Part shown: piece after piece, positions 34,925-44,403 of the stretch
Numbering within the stretch: position 1 is the stretch's first letter
How the letters are laid out: every line of letters begins with the position of its first letter
Assembly: GCF_022012475.1 (NCBI RefSeq)
Contig: NZ_JAKLWS010000016.1
Coordinates: 1 to 64,000 of the forward strand
Reading direction: 5' to 3'
DNA from: Rhodohalobacter sulfatireducens
GTDB taxonomy: Bacteria; Bacteroidota; Rhodothermia; Balneolales; Balneolaceae
Length of the DNA: 64,000 nucleotides
Made by a program: the position numbers and the translations under genes
Notes under the pieces: generated by a model
What the model saw: the letters and a program-made list of their open reading frames with translations, nothing else
Told to the model about the DNA's origin: nothing
The model's database searches: none

Positions 34925-36295
34925 ATGAGCTCAAAGACTACCATCCTGATTACCGACGATGAGCAGAGCATCCGCAATGTCCTGAAGGAGATTCTTGAGT
35001 TTGAGGATTACGCAACTCTTGAAGCCGAAAATGGCGAAGAAGCCCTTGAAAAAGTTGAGAAAGAGCGGGTGGACCTCGTGATGCTGGACATTAAAATGAA
35101 GGGAATGGACGGTATTGAAGTATTAGAGAAACTGAAAAAAACTAAACCCGAGATTCCGGTGATCATGATTTCCGGGCACGGCACGATTAAGATCGCCGTG
35201 GAAGCCACAAAGAATGGTGCGTTTGATTTCCTTGAAAAACCACCAGACCTAAACCGGCTATTGACAAGCGTTCGCAATGCTTTAAAAAGCGGCGAGCTGA
35301 TCCAGGAGAACAGAGAAATTCGAAAAGAACTACATGGTAATACGGAGATAATCGGTGAGAGCCCGGCGATCCTTAAAGTGAAAAAGATGATTGAAAAGGT
35401 GGCCGCCAGCAACAGCCGTGTTTTGATTACTGGTGAGAATGGAACAGGGAAGGAGTTGGTAGCCCGCGCGATTCATGAAAAAAGTAAACGGTCGTCAAAG
35501 AAATTTGTGGATGTAAACTGTGCAGCGATACCTCCGGATCTGCTGGAAAGCGAACTGTTTGGTCATGAGAAAGGAGCATTTACCGGTGCATCCTCCCAGC
35601 GAATCGGGAAGTTTGAACAAGCCGACGGCGGAACATTGTTTCTTGATGAGATCGGTGATATGAGTGCGGACTCCCAGGCAAAAGTACTCAGAGCACTCCA
35701 GGAAAACCAGATTACCCGCGTGGGCGGATCGGAACGAATTGATGTTGACGTTCGAGTACTGTCGGCGACGAACCAGGATCTGCAAGAGCAGATTGAACAC
35801 GGCAATTTTCGGGAAGACCTGTTTCACCGCCTGAATGTTATTCCCATACATCTGCCTCCACTGCGCGAGAGAAAGGATGATATCTCAATTTTAGCAAAGT
35901 GGTTTTTACAGCAGTTGTCTGAGCGGGAGATTGTATTTGCAGGCAAATCTTTTTCTGATGAGGCACTCGAACTGCTGGAAAAACAGTCGTGGTCGGGAAA
36001 TATCCGGGAATTGCAAAACGTAGTTGAACGCCTTGCCCTTTTATCGACTGATGATGAAATATCTCCCGAGGATGTTGAACAGTTAGTTATCCAAAAAAAG
36101 AAGCAGAAGAATATGCTGGATGACATGCTGGATCAAACCGATAATTTCCATGAATACAAAGAGGAAGCCGAGCGAATGTTTTTGCTCAAAAAACTTGAAA
36201 AATACGACTGGAATGTGTCCGCTACCGCCGAGGCAATTGACATTCAAAGAAGTCACATCTATAACAAGATGAAGAAATACGATATTGAAAGATAG
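34925..36295 (+). CDS. Sigma-54-dependent response regulator (NtrC family)
   Basis: 456 aa with three domains in order: a receiver domain (residues ~5-118) with acidic pocket Asp11-Asp12 and phospho-acceptor Asp55; an AAA+ sigma-54 activator domain (~140-375) with Walker A from Gly170 (GENGTGKE) and the GAFTGA loop at 217-222 that contacts sigma-54; and a C-terminal Fis-type helix-turn-helix (~415-455). It activates sigma-54 promoters when phosphorylated. No sensor kinase gene is adjacent, so its kinase is elsewhere. It is coupled to the PBP4 gene (2 bp gap), hinting at envelope-related control. Confidence 0.95.
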   Translation: MSSKTTILITDDEQSIRNVLKEILEFEDYATLEAENGEEALEKVEKERVDLVMLDIKMKGMDGIEVLEKLKKTKPEIPVIMISGHGTIKIAVEATKNGAFDFLEKPPDLNRLLTSVRNALKSGELIQENREIRKELHGNTEIIGESPAILKVKKMIEKVAASNSRVLITGENGTGKELVARAIHEKSKRSSKKFVDVNCAAIPPDLLESELFGHEKGAFTGASSQRIGKFEQADGGTLFLDEIGDMSADSQAKVLRALQENQITRVGGSERIDVDVRVLSATNQDLQEQIEHGNFREDLFHRLNVIPIHLPPLRERKDDISILAKWFLQQLSEREIVFAGKSFSDEALELLEKQSWSGNIRELQNVVERLALLSTDDEISPEDVEQLVIQKKKQKNMLDDMLDQTDNFHEYKEEAERMFLLKKLEKYDWNVSATAEAIDIQRSHIYNKMKKYDIER

Positions 36296-36388
36296 TCTTT
36301 TGTTTGTTGCTGGTTGTTAGTGGTTCGTTGAATAGCTAAACCACTAACCACTAACAACAGACAACTAACTACGAACAAAATACGATCT
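36296..36388. repeat. Inverted repeat filling the spacer before folD
   Basis: The whole 93-bp spacer is one low-complexity inverted repeat. GTTGTTAGTGGTT (36313-36325) pairs perfectly with AACCACTAACAAC (36346-36358), and outer TTTTGTT pairs with AACAAAA near 36375-36380. The left arm begins right after the regulator's stop and the right arm ends 9 bp before the folD ATG. Confidence 0.75.
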
Positions 36389-37282
36389 ATGTCAGCCAAA
36401 ATTATTGACGGAAGAAAAGTTGCAGATGAAACCATGTCCATCATCAAAGAGGATGTGGAAAACTGGGTAAAAGCAGGTAATCGACGTCCTTTTTTAAAGG
36501 TGGTGCAGGTGGGAACTGATCCTGCCTCCTCCACATATATAGGTGCAAAAACCCGCGCCTGTAAAAAAGTTGGAATTGATACAGACACCAAACATCTGCC
36601 GGATACCGTCTCAGCGAAAGAGTTAAAAGCCACAATCCGTTCATTTAACAAAGATGATTCAATCGATGGGCTTTTGGTTCAGCTTCCGTTGCCATCTCAT
36701 CTCTCTTCGCATGATGTAATTGAGAGTATTGATCATCGCAAAGATGTTGATGGCTTTCACCCGATGAATGTGGGGCGATTGACGGTCGATCAGCCTACAT
36801 TCCGATCGTGCACCCCCGCCGGAATTTTTGAGCTTTTCAAATACTACAGCATCCCGGTGAAGAGCAAACATGCGGTTGTTGTAGGAGCCAGTAATATAGT
36901 GGGTTCCCCGATGGCCATTATGCTCTCCAGAGAGAATGCATCCGGTAAAGCAACGACAACCATTTGTCATAAATTTACCCGCGATCTGACCAGCCATACG
37001 ATCTCTGCAGATATACTCGTTGTAGCAGCGGGTCAACCTGAATTGATCAAGCCGGAGATGGTTAAGGAAGGAGCCGTTGTAATTGATGTGGGTATCAATC
37101 GTATTGCCGATGAGACATCAGAAAAAGGCTATAAACTGGTAGGCGATTGCGATTTTGAGGGCCTCAAAAAGAAAGTCAGTTGGATCACACCCGTTCCCGG
37201 AGGAGTGGGGCCCATGACAGTGGCTATGTTAATGAAAAACACATTACTGGCAGCCAAAAAATCGATCTACCCGGATGAGTAA
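36389..37282 (+). CDS. folD: Bifunctional methylene-THF dehydrogenase/cyclohydrolase FolD
   Basis: 297 aa. It interconverts 5,10-methylene-, methenyl- and 10-formyl-tetrahydrofolate in the cytoplasm. STYIGAKTRACKKVGI holds the catalytic Tyr and Lys; DGLLVQLPLPSHL and the C-terminal PVPGGVGPMTVAMLM are family signatures. The GASNIVGSPMA motif binds NAD(P). It is a stand-alone housekeeping gene after the response regulator. Confidence 0.96.
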   Translation: MSAKIIDGRKVADETMSIIKEDVENWVKAGNRRPFLKVVQVGTDPASSTYIGAKTRACKKVGIDTDTKHLPDTVSAKELKATIRSFNKDDSIDGLLVQLPLPSHLSSHDVIESIDHRKDVDGFHPMNVGRLTVDQPTFRSCTPAGIFELFKYYSIPVKSKHAVVVGASNIVGSPMAIMLSRENASGKATTTICHKFTRDLTSHTISADILVVAAGQPELIKPEMVKEGAVVIDVGINRIADETSEKGYKLVGDCDFEGLKKKVSWITPVPGGVGPMTVAMLMKNTLLAAKKSIYPDE

Positions 37283-37283
37283 A

Positions 37284-37319
37284 CCCCATCAGACGGTTGT
37301 TTTTTCCATCCGATGGGTA
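37284..37319 (+). terminator. Possible terminator hairpin after folD
   Basis: CCCATCAGACGG (37285-37296) and CCATCCGATGGG (37306-37317) form a 12-bp imperfect stem with two mismatches, 2 bp after the folD stop. No T-run follows. The right arm shares CATCCGAT with the 63-bp repeat family, so it may be a shortened relative. Confidence 0.4.
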
Positions 37320-37477
37320 GATAAATATCATGTGACCCTTCAGACCGCTTAAAGCGTTCAGACGTGATAGCATTCACGATTAAAAAAACAAGAAATAAAG
37401 TTATATTTAAGGATATAAGCTTTAAAAAAATTGCTCAAAATTTTCATTCATCTTACCAATATCTTAATTCAAATCTT

Positions 37478-39604
37478 ATGAACAAACTATTAACATCAGT
37501 CGCTGTTGTGATCTGTTTATTCATGTTTACAGCGTGCGGCGAAGAGGAATCAATGACAGAAAATCCATTATTTACACCAAGTACACTCCCATTCGAGGCT
37601 CCAAATTTTGATGAAATATCTGAAGAGCATTACCGGCCGGCTTTTGAAGAGGGCATGGAACGTGAGCTTGCTCAGATGGACTCCATCGCATCAAACCCGG
37701 AACCTCCAACGTTTGAGAATACAATCGTTGCGATGGAAAAAAGCGGTCGATTGCTTGAGCGGACTGAGTCGGTATTTTATAATCTTACATCTGCTCATAC
37801 CAACGATCAGATACAGGAGATTCAATCTGAAATGGCACCAAAACTGGCCTCCCACAGCGATAATATCTACCTGAATGCAGACCTGTTTGAAAGGGTACAG
37901 ACCCTCTATGATCAGCGTGATGAGCTTGATCTTGACGAATCTTCCCTGAAACTTCTTGAAGATACATACAGGGATTTTGTTAGAGCCGGTGCACAGTTGA
38001 CAGAAGAAGAGCAGCAGCGAATGAGGGAAATCAATGAACGAACTTCAACGCTTACAACCCAATTCCAGGATAATTTGTTAAAGCTGACGCAGGAACGGGC
38101 TGTTCTTGTTGATGATGTGGAAGAGCTCGACGGGTTGAGCGAGGACCGAATTGCCGCAGCAAAAGAAGCTGCCGAAGAGCGAGGACATGAGGGCCAATAC
38201 CTTCTCTCGATTACAAATACTACCCGCGTACCGATTTTGAAAAGCCTGATTAACCGCGACCTGCGTGAACGGGTTTGGAAAGCATCAGCCTTTCGCGGAA
38301 TTGGAGAGGACGGTGGGATCGATAATCGGCCTCTGGTTTTAGAACTTGTTGAACTGCGGGCCGAACGCGCCGCACTGCTTGGATATGACGACCATGCATC
38401 TTACAGGCATGATCCACAAACGGCCGAAAACCCAGAAAATGTGTTGGATATGCTAACCGACCTGATTCCCGCTGTGATTGCAAACACCGAACAGGAGGCT
38501 TCAAAGATCACTGAGATGATGCGGGAAGACGGCGTTGAGGGCGAACTCCAACCATGGGACTGGGAATATTACGCAGAGAAAGTTCGTCAGGCTGAGTACG
38601 ACATTGACGAGGCGGAAGTCCGTCCCTACTTCGAGCTGGACCGTGTACTGAAAGATGGTGTTTTCTTTACAATGAATCAGCTCTTTGGAATTAGATTCGA
38701 GGAACGGTTTGATTTACCCGTTTACCACGAAGATGTTCGCATATTTGACGTGCTTGATGAAGACGGTTCACAAATCGGCCTGTTTTATGCCGATTACTTT
38801 ACCCGCGATTCGAAGAGAGGGGGTGCATGGATGAATTCATTTGTCTCCCAATCACATCTGCTGGATAAAAAACCGGTGATTGTTAACGTAATGAATATTC
38901 CTCCCCCGGCAGAGGGTGAGCCGGCGCTTATCAGTTTTGACAATGTAAGCACGATGTTCCACGAGATGGGACACGCGGTTCACGGACTGTTTTCGGACGT
39001 TAAATATCCTTCGCAAAGTGGAACATCTGTACCGAGAGATTTTGTAGAATTCCCGTCAACTTTTGAAGAGGACTGGGCGGTATTGCCGGAAGTCCTTGAG
39101 AATTACGCTGTACACCATGAAACGGGTGAGCGAATTCCTCAGGATCTATTGGATAAAGTAATTGCGGCCCGAAATTTCAACCAGGGCTTTGATACGCAGG
39201 AATATTTGGCAGCAACAATGGTTGATCTTGAATGGCATCTGCTGGATACAACTGAGATTCCAAACGATGTGGTTGAATTTGAAGATGAGTCGCTTGCCAA
39301 ATACGACCTGGATATGCAAGCCGTGCCTCCCCGCTACAAATCACCCTATTTTGCACATATTTTTGCAGGCGGATACTCTGCCAATTACTATGCATATATC
39401 TGGAGTGAAATTCTGGCTGCCGATGCATTTGCTTACATGAGGGAAAGCGGTGGACTGACAAGAGAAAATGGAGATCGATTTCGTGAATATATCCTCTCCA
39501 AAGGCGGCAGCCGAGATGCCATGGATCTGTACGAAACTTACAGAAACGGCGAACCGGATGTTGTTCATCTGCTCCGAAGAAGAGGTTTAACGGCAGAGAA
39601 TTAA
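37478..39604 (+). CDS. M3 family metallopeptidase lipoprotein (Dcp-like)
   Basis: 708 aa zinc peptidase. The frame is open from 37364, but the ATG at 37478 begins a lipoprotein signal (NKLLTSVAVVICLFMFTAC), so this is the start. The active site is His495-Glu496-Met-Gly-His499 with the third ligand Glu further on in PRDFVEFPSTFEED. Full-length similarity across the helical N-terminal half and the DMQAVPPRYKSPYFAHIFAG region fits peptidyl-dipeptidase Dcp/oligopeptidase F relatives. As a lipoprotein it would degrade peptides in the periplasm or at the surface. A strong terminator follows 87 bp later. Confidence 0.93.
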   Translation: MNKLLTSVAVVICLFMFTACGEEESMTENPLFTPSTLPFEAPNFDEISEEHYRPAFEEGMERELAQMDSIASNPEPPTFENTIVAMEKSGRLLERTESVFYNLTSAHTNDQIQEIQSEMAPKLASHSDNIYLNADLFERVQTLYDQRDELDLDESSLKLLEDTYRDFVRAGAQLTEEEQQRMREINERTSTLTTQFQDNLLKLTQERAVLVDDVEELDGLSEDRIAAAKEAAEERGHEGQYLLSITNTTRVPILKSLINRDLRERVWKASAFRGIGEDGGIDNRPLVLELVELRAERAALLGYDDHASYRHDPQTAENPENVLDMLTDLIPAVIANTEQEASKITEMMREDGVEGELQPWDWEYYAEKVRQAEYDIDEAEVRPYFELDRVLKDGVFFTMNQLFGIRFEERFDLPVYHEDVRIFDVLDEDGSQIGLFYADYFTRDSKRGGAWMNSFVSQSHLLDKKPVIVNVMNIPPPAEGEPALISFDNVSTMFHEMGHAVHGLFSDVKYPSQSGTSVPRDFVEFPSTFEEDWAVLPEVLENYAVHHETGERIPQDLLDKVIAARNFNQGFDTQEYLAATMVDLEWHLLDTTEIPNDVVEFEDESLAKYDLDMQAVPPRYKSPYFAHIFAGGYSANYYAYIWSEILAADAFAYMRESGGLTRENGDRFREYILSKGGSRDAMDLYETYRNGEPDVVHLLRRRGLTAEN

Positions 39605-39690
39605 ATGTTCACCCATAGAATGGGCAAGATCAGTCAAAGACTGATCGAGGGAGGATGACCCTCAGATTTTTCAATATTAAACTCATTCCC

Positions 39691-39728
39691 AAATCCGCGA
39701 AGTTTCGAAAACTTCGCGGATTTTTTTT
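39691..39728 (+). terminator. Intrinsic terminator after the M3 peptidase gene
   Basis: A perfect stem AATCCGCGAAGTTT / AAACTTCGCGGATT with a CGA loop spans about 39692-39722 and ends in eight T residues. It lies inside an open frame that continues into the second sulfatase, which shows that this upstream part is not coding and that the sulfatase starts later. Confidence 0.9.
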
Positions 39729-39828
39729 AGTTAAAACCCACCTTTTTTTCATTAGCATCTCTCACTACAGTTTTTTATTTATGGGGATTGAAAATTATCT
39801 CCTTAAACAAATCGATGGTCTGCTAAGC

Positions 39829-41430
39829 ATGAATCGAAGTGTATTTTTGCTCATTTTTATTAGCTTCATTATTCACAACGGTTGTACAGGTCCCAATTCA
39901 ACCGAAACGGAACGGCCTAATATTATTTTTGTGATGACGGATGATCACGGGTACCAGGCGATCAGTGCCTATGGTTCCAATCTGATTGATACACCGAATA
40001 TCGACCGGTTGGCGAACGAGGGGATGCTGTTCCGAAGAGCATATGTTTCCAACTCCATCTGTGCACCCAGTCGTGCTGCTATTCTCACCGGGAAGCATAG
40101 CCATATCAATGGACACATCAACAATGGGAGTGTTTTTGATTCAACACAGGTTACCTTTCCAAAATTACTACAGGAAGAGGGATATGAAACGGCGATTGTT
40201 GGAAAATGGCACCTGAAATCTGAACCCACAGGCTTTGATTTTTGGAAAGTATTACCGGGACAGGGGCATTATTACAACCCCGATTTCCGAACCCCTGAAG
40301 GCATGATTCAAGAGGAGGGACACTCAACGGAATTGATTACTGATACAGCCATCGAATATCTCGATTCAATTCGTGACCGGGAAAAACCTTTTATGTTGAT
40401 GTACCAATTAAAGGCACCGCACCGGCAGTGGTGGCCATCGGCCGAAGATATTGGCGTATATACAGATCATGATTTTGAAGAACCGGAAAGCCTGTTTGAT
40501 GATTATGAAAATCGAGGCACAGCGGCAAAAGAAGCGGAGATGAGAATAGCAGATCATATGGGACTCACATTGGATAATAAAATCCATCCGGATTCATTAG
40601 CGAAAACCGGAATTGAAGAGTTTAGCCCGAATATCTATCCGCGTATTTATCTGGATGTGTACAGTCGTTTGACTGATGAGCAGAAAGAACGATGGGATGC
40701 CTATTATGGCCCCATCAACAAAGAGTTTGTGGAAAACACGCCGAAAGAGGATGAGCTGACGAGATGGAAATTCCGGCGTTATATGGAGGATTATTTGGGA
40801 GTCGTTCGAAGTGTAGACCGAAATTTGGGGAGGCTGTTGGAGTACCTGGATGAGAACGGGCTCACTGACAACACAATGATCGTCTACACATCGGACCAGG
40901 GATTCTATCTCGGCGAACATGGTTGGTTTGATAAGCGATTTATGTATGAAGAATCTTTCCGAACTCCGCTCATCATCCGATATCCGTCAGTGATTCAGTC
41001 GGGATCAGAAAACAGTGACCTGGTTCAGAACATCGATTTTGCTCCAACGATTTTAGATGTGGCCGGGGTGCAAATCCCGGGCGAAATCCAGGGAGAAAGT
41101 TTAACGCCGCTCTTTGCGGGAAATAATACAGAATGGAGAGATCAGCTTTATTACCATTACTACGAGTATCCGGCTGAACATGCGGTGAAGCGGCACTACG
41201 GGATTCGGACGAATCGCTATAAACTCATCCACTTCTACTATGATATTGATGAATGGGAACTATATGATCTTGAAAATGACCCGCAGGAGATGATGAATCT
41301 CTACAATGATCCTGATTATGCAGAAATAAAAGATAGCTTGCATCTAGAATTGGAAGACCTGAGAGAACACTACCGGGATTCGGACGAGCTGACCAATCAA
41401 TTCCTGCAACGAGATCTGGCTGAGGAGTAG
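39829..41430 (+). CDS. S1-family sulfatase lipoprotein (Cys-type)
   Basis: 533 aa. The frame is open from 39655, but a strong terminator at 39691-39728 falls in that stretch, and the ATG at 39829 starts a lipoprotein signal (NRSVFLLIFISFIIHNGC). The mature enzyme has IIFVMTDDHGYQ (metal site), Cys78-Ala-Pro-Ser-Arg82 (formylglycine site), GKWHLK, and YTSDQGFYLGEHGWFDKR. It is close to the iduronate-2-/N-acetylglucosamine-6-sulfatase type. By family it removes sulfate from glycans at the cell surface. It is a second sulfatase, 34 kb from the first, without other glycan genes beside it. Confidence 0.92.
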   Translation: MNRSVFLLIFISFIIHNGCTGPNSTETERPNIIFVMTDDHGYQAISAYGSNLIDTPNIDRLANEGMLFRRAYVSNSICAPSRAAILTGKHSHINGHINNGSVFDSTQVTFPKLLQEEGYETAIVGKWHLKSEPTGFDFWKVLPGQGHYYNPDFRTPEGMIQEEGHSTELITDTAIEYLDSIRDREKPFMLMYQLKAPHRQWWPSAEDIGVYTDHDFEEPESLFDDYENRGTAAKEAEMRIADHMGLTLDNKIHPDSLAKTGIEEFSPNIYPRIYLDVYSRLTDEQKERWDAYYGPINKEFVENTPKEDELTRWKFRRYMEDYLGVVRSVDRNLGRLLEYLDENGLTDNTMIVYTSDQGFYLGEHGWFDKRFMYEESFRTPLIIRYPSVIQSGSENSDLVQNIDFAPTILDVAGVQIPGEIQGESLTPLFAGNNTEWRDQLYYHYYEYPAEHAVKRHYGIRTNRYKLIHFYYDIDEWELYDLENDPQEMMNLYNDPDYAEIKDSLHLELEDLREHYRDSDELTNQFLQRDLAEE

Positions 41431-41961
41431 TTCTTAATTATCGTCAGTTCGGGATAACAATGAATAAACTCATCTGCCGCAGGTGTTAAGCGAAGCGTCC
41501 TCGGTCAAAGAAGCCAGCTGGCGTTGTTGACTCACTTGTGGCACTGCATTGTATCAGCCGGAAGTCATTTGCCCATGACATCTTTTGCGAGCCAAGCGTC
41601 ACGAATTCACTACCCGGATGAACGCTTCAAGGACCTGCGGACGCTTGAAGGTTCATAACTCATCTCTTTGGAAGTTTTGAATGAAGTGACATCTCTGGTC
41701 TACTGGCGGATTCATTTTTCTTGCAAAACAAATCCCGGATTATCTCAATTTATGCTCTGAAATGGCGGATTGAACACTTGCGCCAGTTTAGAGGATTTGA
41801 TCCATATTTCTTATTAAGATATCCTCATCTTTAATATAATCATTTATAAAATGTATTAAATCATTCATAAAAAAATGATTTAAAAATATATAATTGAACT
41901 ACAAAAATATATTATTTGTTTTATTACTAAATAGATAAAGTGGAATTAAATACAAACTAAC
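41431..41961. other. 531-bp intergenic region, no gene seen
   Basis: No protein or RNA gene is recognisable. The first half is GC-richer and holds small inverted repeats: GCCAGCTGGC at 41513-41522, and GAACGCTTCAAG near 41622 pairing with CTTGAAGGTTC near 41645. From about 41800 the DNA becomes strongly AT-rich up to the BON-protein start, probably the promoter region of that gene. Confidence 0.6.
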
Positions 41962-43515
41962 ATGTTGCATTTATTCAAAAATAATTTTTCAACCTTTGGG
42001 AAAATAGTGGTTGTACTGGCAGTATTTTTCCTGGCAGCTTGTTCAGGTCAGGGCTCCGGCGAGACGAACCGGATTTCGCAAGACGATACATCCTATGAGC
42101 AGTTGGATGATATTGAGATTACAAATGCTGTTGTTGATGAGTTAGCGATTACAAGAGGTATTGATGGAGATCTGCTCTCTGTTGAAACCAATGAAGGTAT
42201 TGTAACACTTTCAGGTACCACGGATAACTTGTTGACGAAAGATCGTGCAACAAGTGTTGCGTCCACCATTAAAGGCGTTCGTTCCGTCGTAAACGATATT
42301 GAGGTTCAGAGTGATCGCCTGGATGTCTCGATTGCAGAAGATGTAGCCGATGCACTTCTTTCGGATCCCGCAACGGACTCGTGGGAAATTGAGTCGTCCG
42401 TAGAGGATGGAGTTGTAAATCTTACGGGCACTGTTGAATCCTGGAAAGAAAAAGAACTTGTAGCTACTGTTACGAAAGGTGTTGACGGTGTGATAGGCAT
42501 CAATAATAACATAGATGTTGATTACGCTACCAATCGATCAGATGATGAAATACTTGGTGACGTTCAGGCTTCAATTGTCTGGAATAACCGGCTCGAAGAC
42601 GGGCTCATCATTGTAGATGTGAACGATGGAGTGGTTGAACTCTCGGGAACGGTTGGAAGCCTGTTTGAGAAAAACCTGGCGAAAGATATTGCGCGCGTAG
42701 CCGGTGTAACAGATGTAAATGCTGCAGATCTCGAAGTAAAATCCTGGATGAGAGAAGAGATGGAGCGACAGGATTTCCTCGCCGATAAATCTGATGCAGA
42801 TATTGAGAGGGCTGTGAATGACGCATTAGCCGTACATCCGCGAATTGACCCAGTAAATATTGAGGTTTCGGTTAACAACGGAATTGCAACGCTCACCGGA
42901 ACCGTTGACAACCTGAAAACGGCACGGGCGGCAGCAGAGACGGCAAGCAATACCCGGGGCGTTATTGCGACCGAGCAGAATTTATCGGTTGATAACCAAC
43001 TCGTAGTTACACCCGATGTGGACAGCACTGACGAAGAGGTTAGACAAGAAGTTGAGAATGCACTTGAGCGAGATCCGTTCGTGAGTGCAGCCGAGATCGA
43101 CGTAGTTGCTGAAACCGGGATTGTAACATTGAGCGGAACGGCCGACAACTACTTTGAGAAATACCAGGCCGATGAAGTGGCTTCAACCGTGAACGGCGTC
43201 GTAGATATTATAAATGATATCAATGTTGACTACGAAGAGTTGACCTACGAACCAATGTTCTACGACTGGGATGTTGAACATCACGATTACGATTATGAAC
43301 CGATTGTGATTGACGATGCCGATCTCGAGGAAGCCATTGAAAGTCAGCTGACCTGGTCGCCATATGTTAGCACCGTGAATGTAAATGTTGAAGTGCGAAA
43401 CGGTGTGGCCACCCTGACAGGTACCGTATTGACGGAAACAGCTAAAGAGGAGGCGACTGAAGAAGCCTATGAAGCAGGTGCCCGGGAAGTTGTGAACAAT
43501 CTTGAAACCAGCTAA
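41962..43515 (+). CDS. Lipoprotein with six BON domains
   Basis: 517 aa. The signal ends in a lipobox-like FLAAC. Six BON domains follow in tandem, starting near residues 48, 121, 193, 276, 355 and 451. Each ends with the same pattern (G-I/V-V-T/N-L-S/T-G-T, then a helix and a closing VxxxNxIxV strand). BON domains bind membranes and are found in OsmY and channel-linked proteins, where they help against osmotic or envelope stress. Six copies is more than the usual one to three. A strongly acidic, repetitive composition fits a periplasmic or surface protein. It is flanked by a 531-bp promoter-like region and its own terminator. Confidence 0.9.
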   Translation: MLHLFKNNFSTFGKIVVVLAVFFLAACSGQGSGETNRISQDDTSYEQLDDIEITNAVVDELAITRGIDGDLLSVETNEGIVTLSGTTDNLLTKDRATSVASTIKGVRSVVNDIEVQSDRLDVSIAEDVADALLSDPATDSWEIESSVEDGVVNLTGTVESWKEKELVATVTKGVDGVIGINNNIDVDYATNRSDDEILGDVQASIVWNNRLEDGLIIVDVNDGVVELSGTVGSLFEKNLAKDIARVAGVTDVNAADLEVKSWMREEMERQDFLADKSDADIERAVNDALAVHPRIDPVNIEVSVNNGIATLTGTVDNLKTARAAAETASNTRGVIATEQNLSVDNQLVVTPDVDSTDEEVRQEVENALERDPFVSAAEIDVVAETGIVTLSGTADNYFEKYQADEVASTVNGVVDIINDINVDYEELTYEPMFYDWDVEHHDYDYEPIVIDDADLEEAIESQLTWSPYVSTVNVNVEVRNGVATLTGTVLTETAKEEATEEAYEAGAREVVNNLETS

Positions 43516-43545
43516 ATCAAAAAATTACTATTTGAGCCAAATGAG

Positions 43546-43578
43546 AAATGTCCGCTTGATTGCGGGCATTTTGTTTTT
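43546..43578 (+). terminator. Intrinsic terminator after the BON protein gene
   Basis: AAATGTCCGC (43546-43555) pairs with GCGGGCATTT (43562-43571) through a 6-nt loop, with one T-G wobble, followed by TGTTTTT. It ends the BON-protein transcript. Confidence 0.85.
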
Positions 43579-44018
43579 AAAACCGGTAAAGCTCACAAAT
43601 GCAGAGTTATAGTTCAAGGAGAGTACATTGAAAGTTAAGAACTTCGCCTCCCGAGAGAGGAGTATTCTCCCTCCTCTTTCGTACAATAAATCCTCCAAAA
43701 AGGATATAGAATCGACTCATCTTTATTCACCCAATCACCGGCCCAGTCGAATCCATCTTTGCTGATGTTAGAAAACGTTAGGCGGTTAGTACTGAGAAAA
43801 GCTGCCCCTTCCATAATTACATTGTTCAGTTGGCTGAAAGATAACGGCATGAAGGAACGTTAGATTTACATTTAATTTGATAATGGATTTGCCGATTAAT
43901 AAATTTTATCCACATAATAATTGTCCTATTTATCAACTGGTTCAAGAAATTATCAAGATAAATTCCTTGGGTAGAGTTCATCAGGGAGATCTTAGCGGCA
44001 TTTTTGGGTGAGTAAAAT
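43579..44018. other. Intergenic region with a possible gene remnant
   Basis: 440 bp between the BON terminator and the DUF2283 gene. It holds a GAGAGAGGAG/CTCCCTCCTCT-type hairpin near 43651-43680 and the possible minus-strand remnant described at 43635-43850. The rest is AT-rich with no other gene. Confidence 0.5.
43635..43850 (-). pseudogene. Possible C-terminal remnant of a DUF1579/lipocalin-like protein
   Basis: A 71-codon minus-strand frame contains NRLTFSNISKDGFDWAGDW and, further on, PFWRIYCTKEE. This looks like the closing strands of DUF1579-type proteins (ending in a WxIxYxRK-like motif). A stop lies just upstream of its ATG, and no signal peptide or N-terminal domain is seen, so it would be a truncated remnant. 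Recognition is from memory of family patterns only and may be wrong. Confidence 0.25.
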
Positions 44019-44213
44019 TTAAGCCACCTCATAAACAACACTCGAAGGATTGTCAGTTCGTTGAGAGGCATCAAGCAGTTCTATTCCTACAATTTTTCCT
44101 TCTTTATCATAATCAATAATAATACCCGGCTTATCCTCGTCACTTTCAGCGATTTCGGAATCAGAGAATTTCAGATACATTGCATCTGCTTCTTTGTCGT
44201 ATTTAATGTTCAT
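44019..44213 (-). CDS. DUF2283 family small protein
   Basis: 64 aa. The frame is open much further upstream (to 44621), but that part overlaps the cotransporter gene. The ATG at 44213 begins the domain exactly: MNIKYDKEADAMYLKFSD, then ESDEDKPGIIIDYDKEG, and KIVGIELLDAS. The whole protein is one DUF2283 domain of unknown function. Members are often found beside DUF4258 genes as possible toxin-antitoxin pairs. No such partner is visible here; the upstream stretch up to 44403 has no recognised domain. Confidence 0.82.
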   Translation of the reverse strand: MNIKYDKEADAMYLKFSDSEIAESDEDKPGIIIDYDKEGKIVGIELLDASQRTDNPSSVVYEVA

Positions 44214-44403
44214 ATTTATCGATTTTGGAAGTTTTGTAGGCTGTAATGACAAATTAAGGATCTTTGCACGTATCCATGAAAACTCATAGTAAAATTTAGA
44301 ATCTTTTTCATTCAATTCAGAATTTATATTGCCTTGATAGAGTCTGTCTGCTATAATGGAGATGGGAATTTTAACAAAGGTATCTGAACGGGATAGAGGA
44401 TAA

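Noticed and set aside
37364-37477. N-terminal extension of the M3 peptidase
   Set aside because: The extension is basic and low-complexity, and a clean lipoprotein signal starts at 37478.
42564-43148. 194-codon minus-strand frame inside the BON protein gene
   Set aside because: It is a Ser/Thr-rich shadow of the BON repeats on the other strand.
44019-44213. Toxin-antitoxin pair built on DUF2283
   Set aside because: No DUF4258 or other partner frame is visible beside it.
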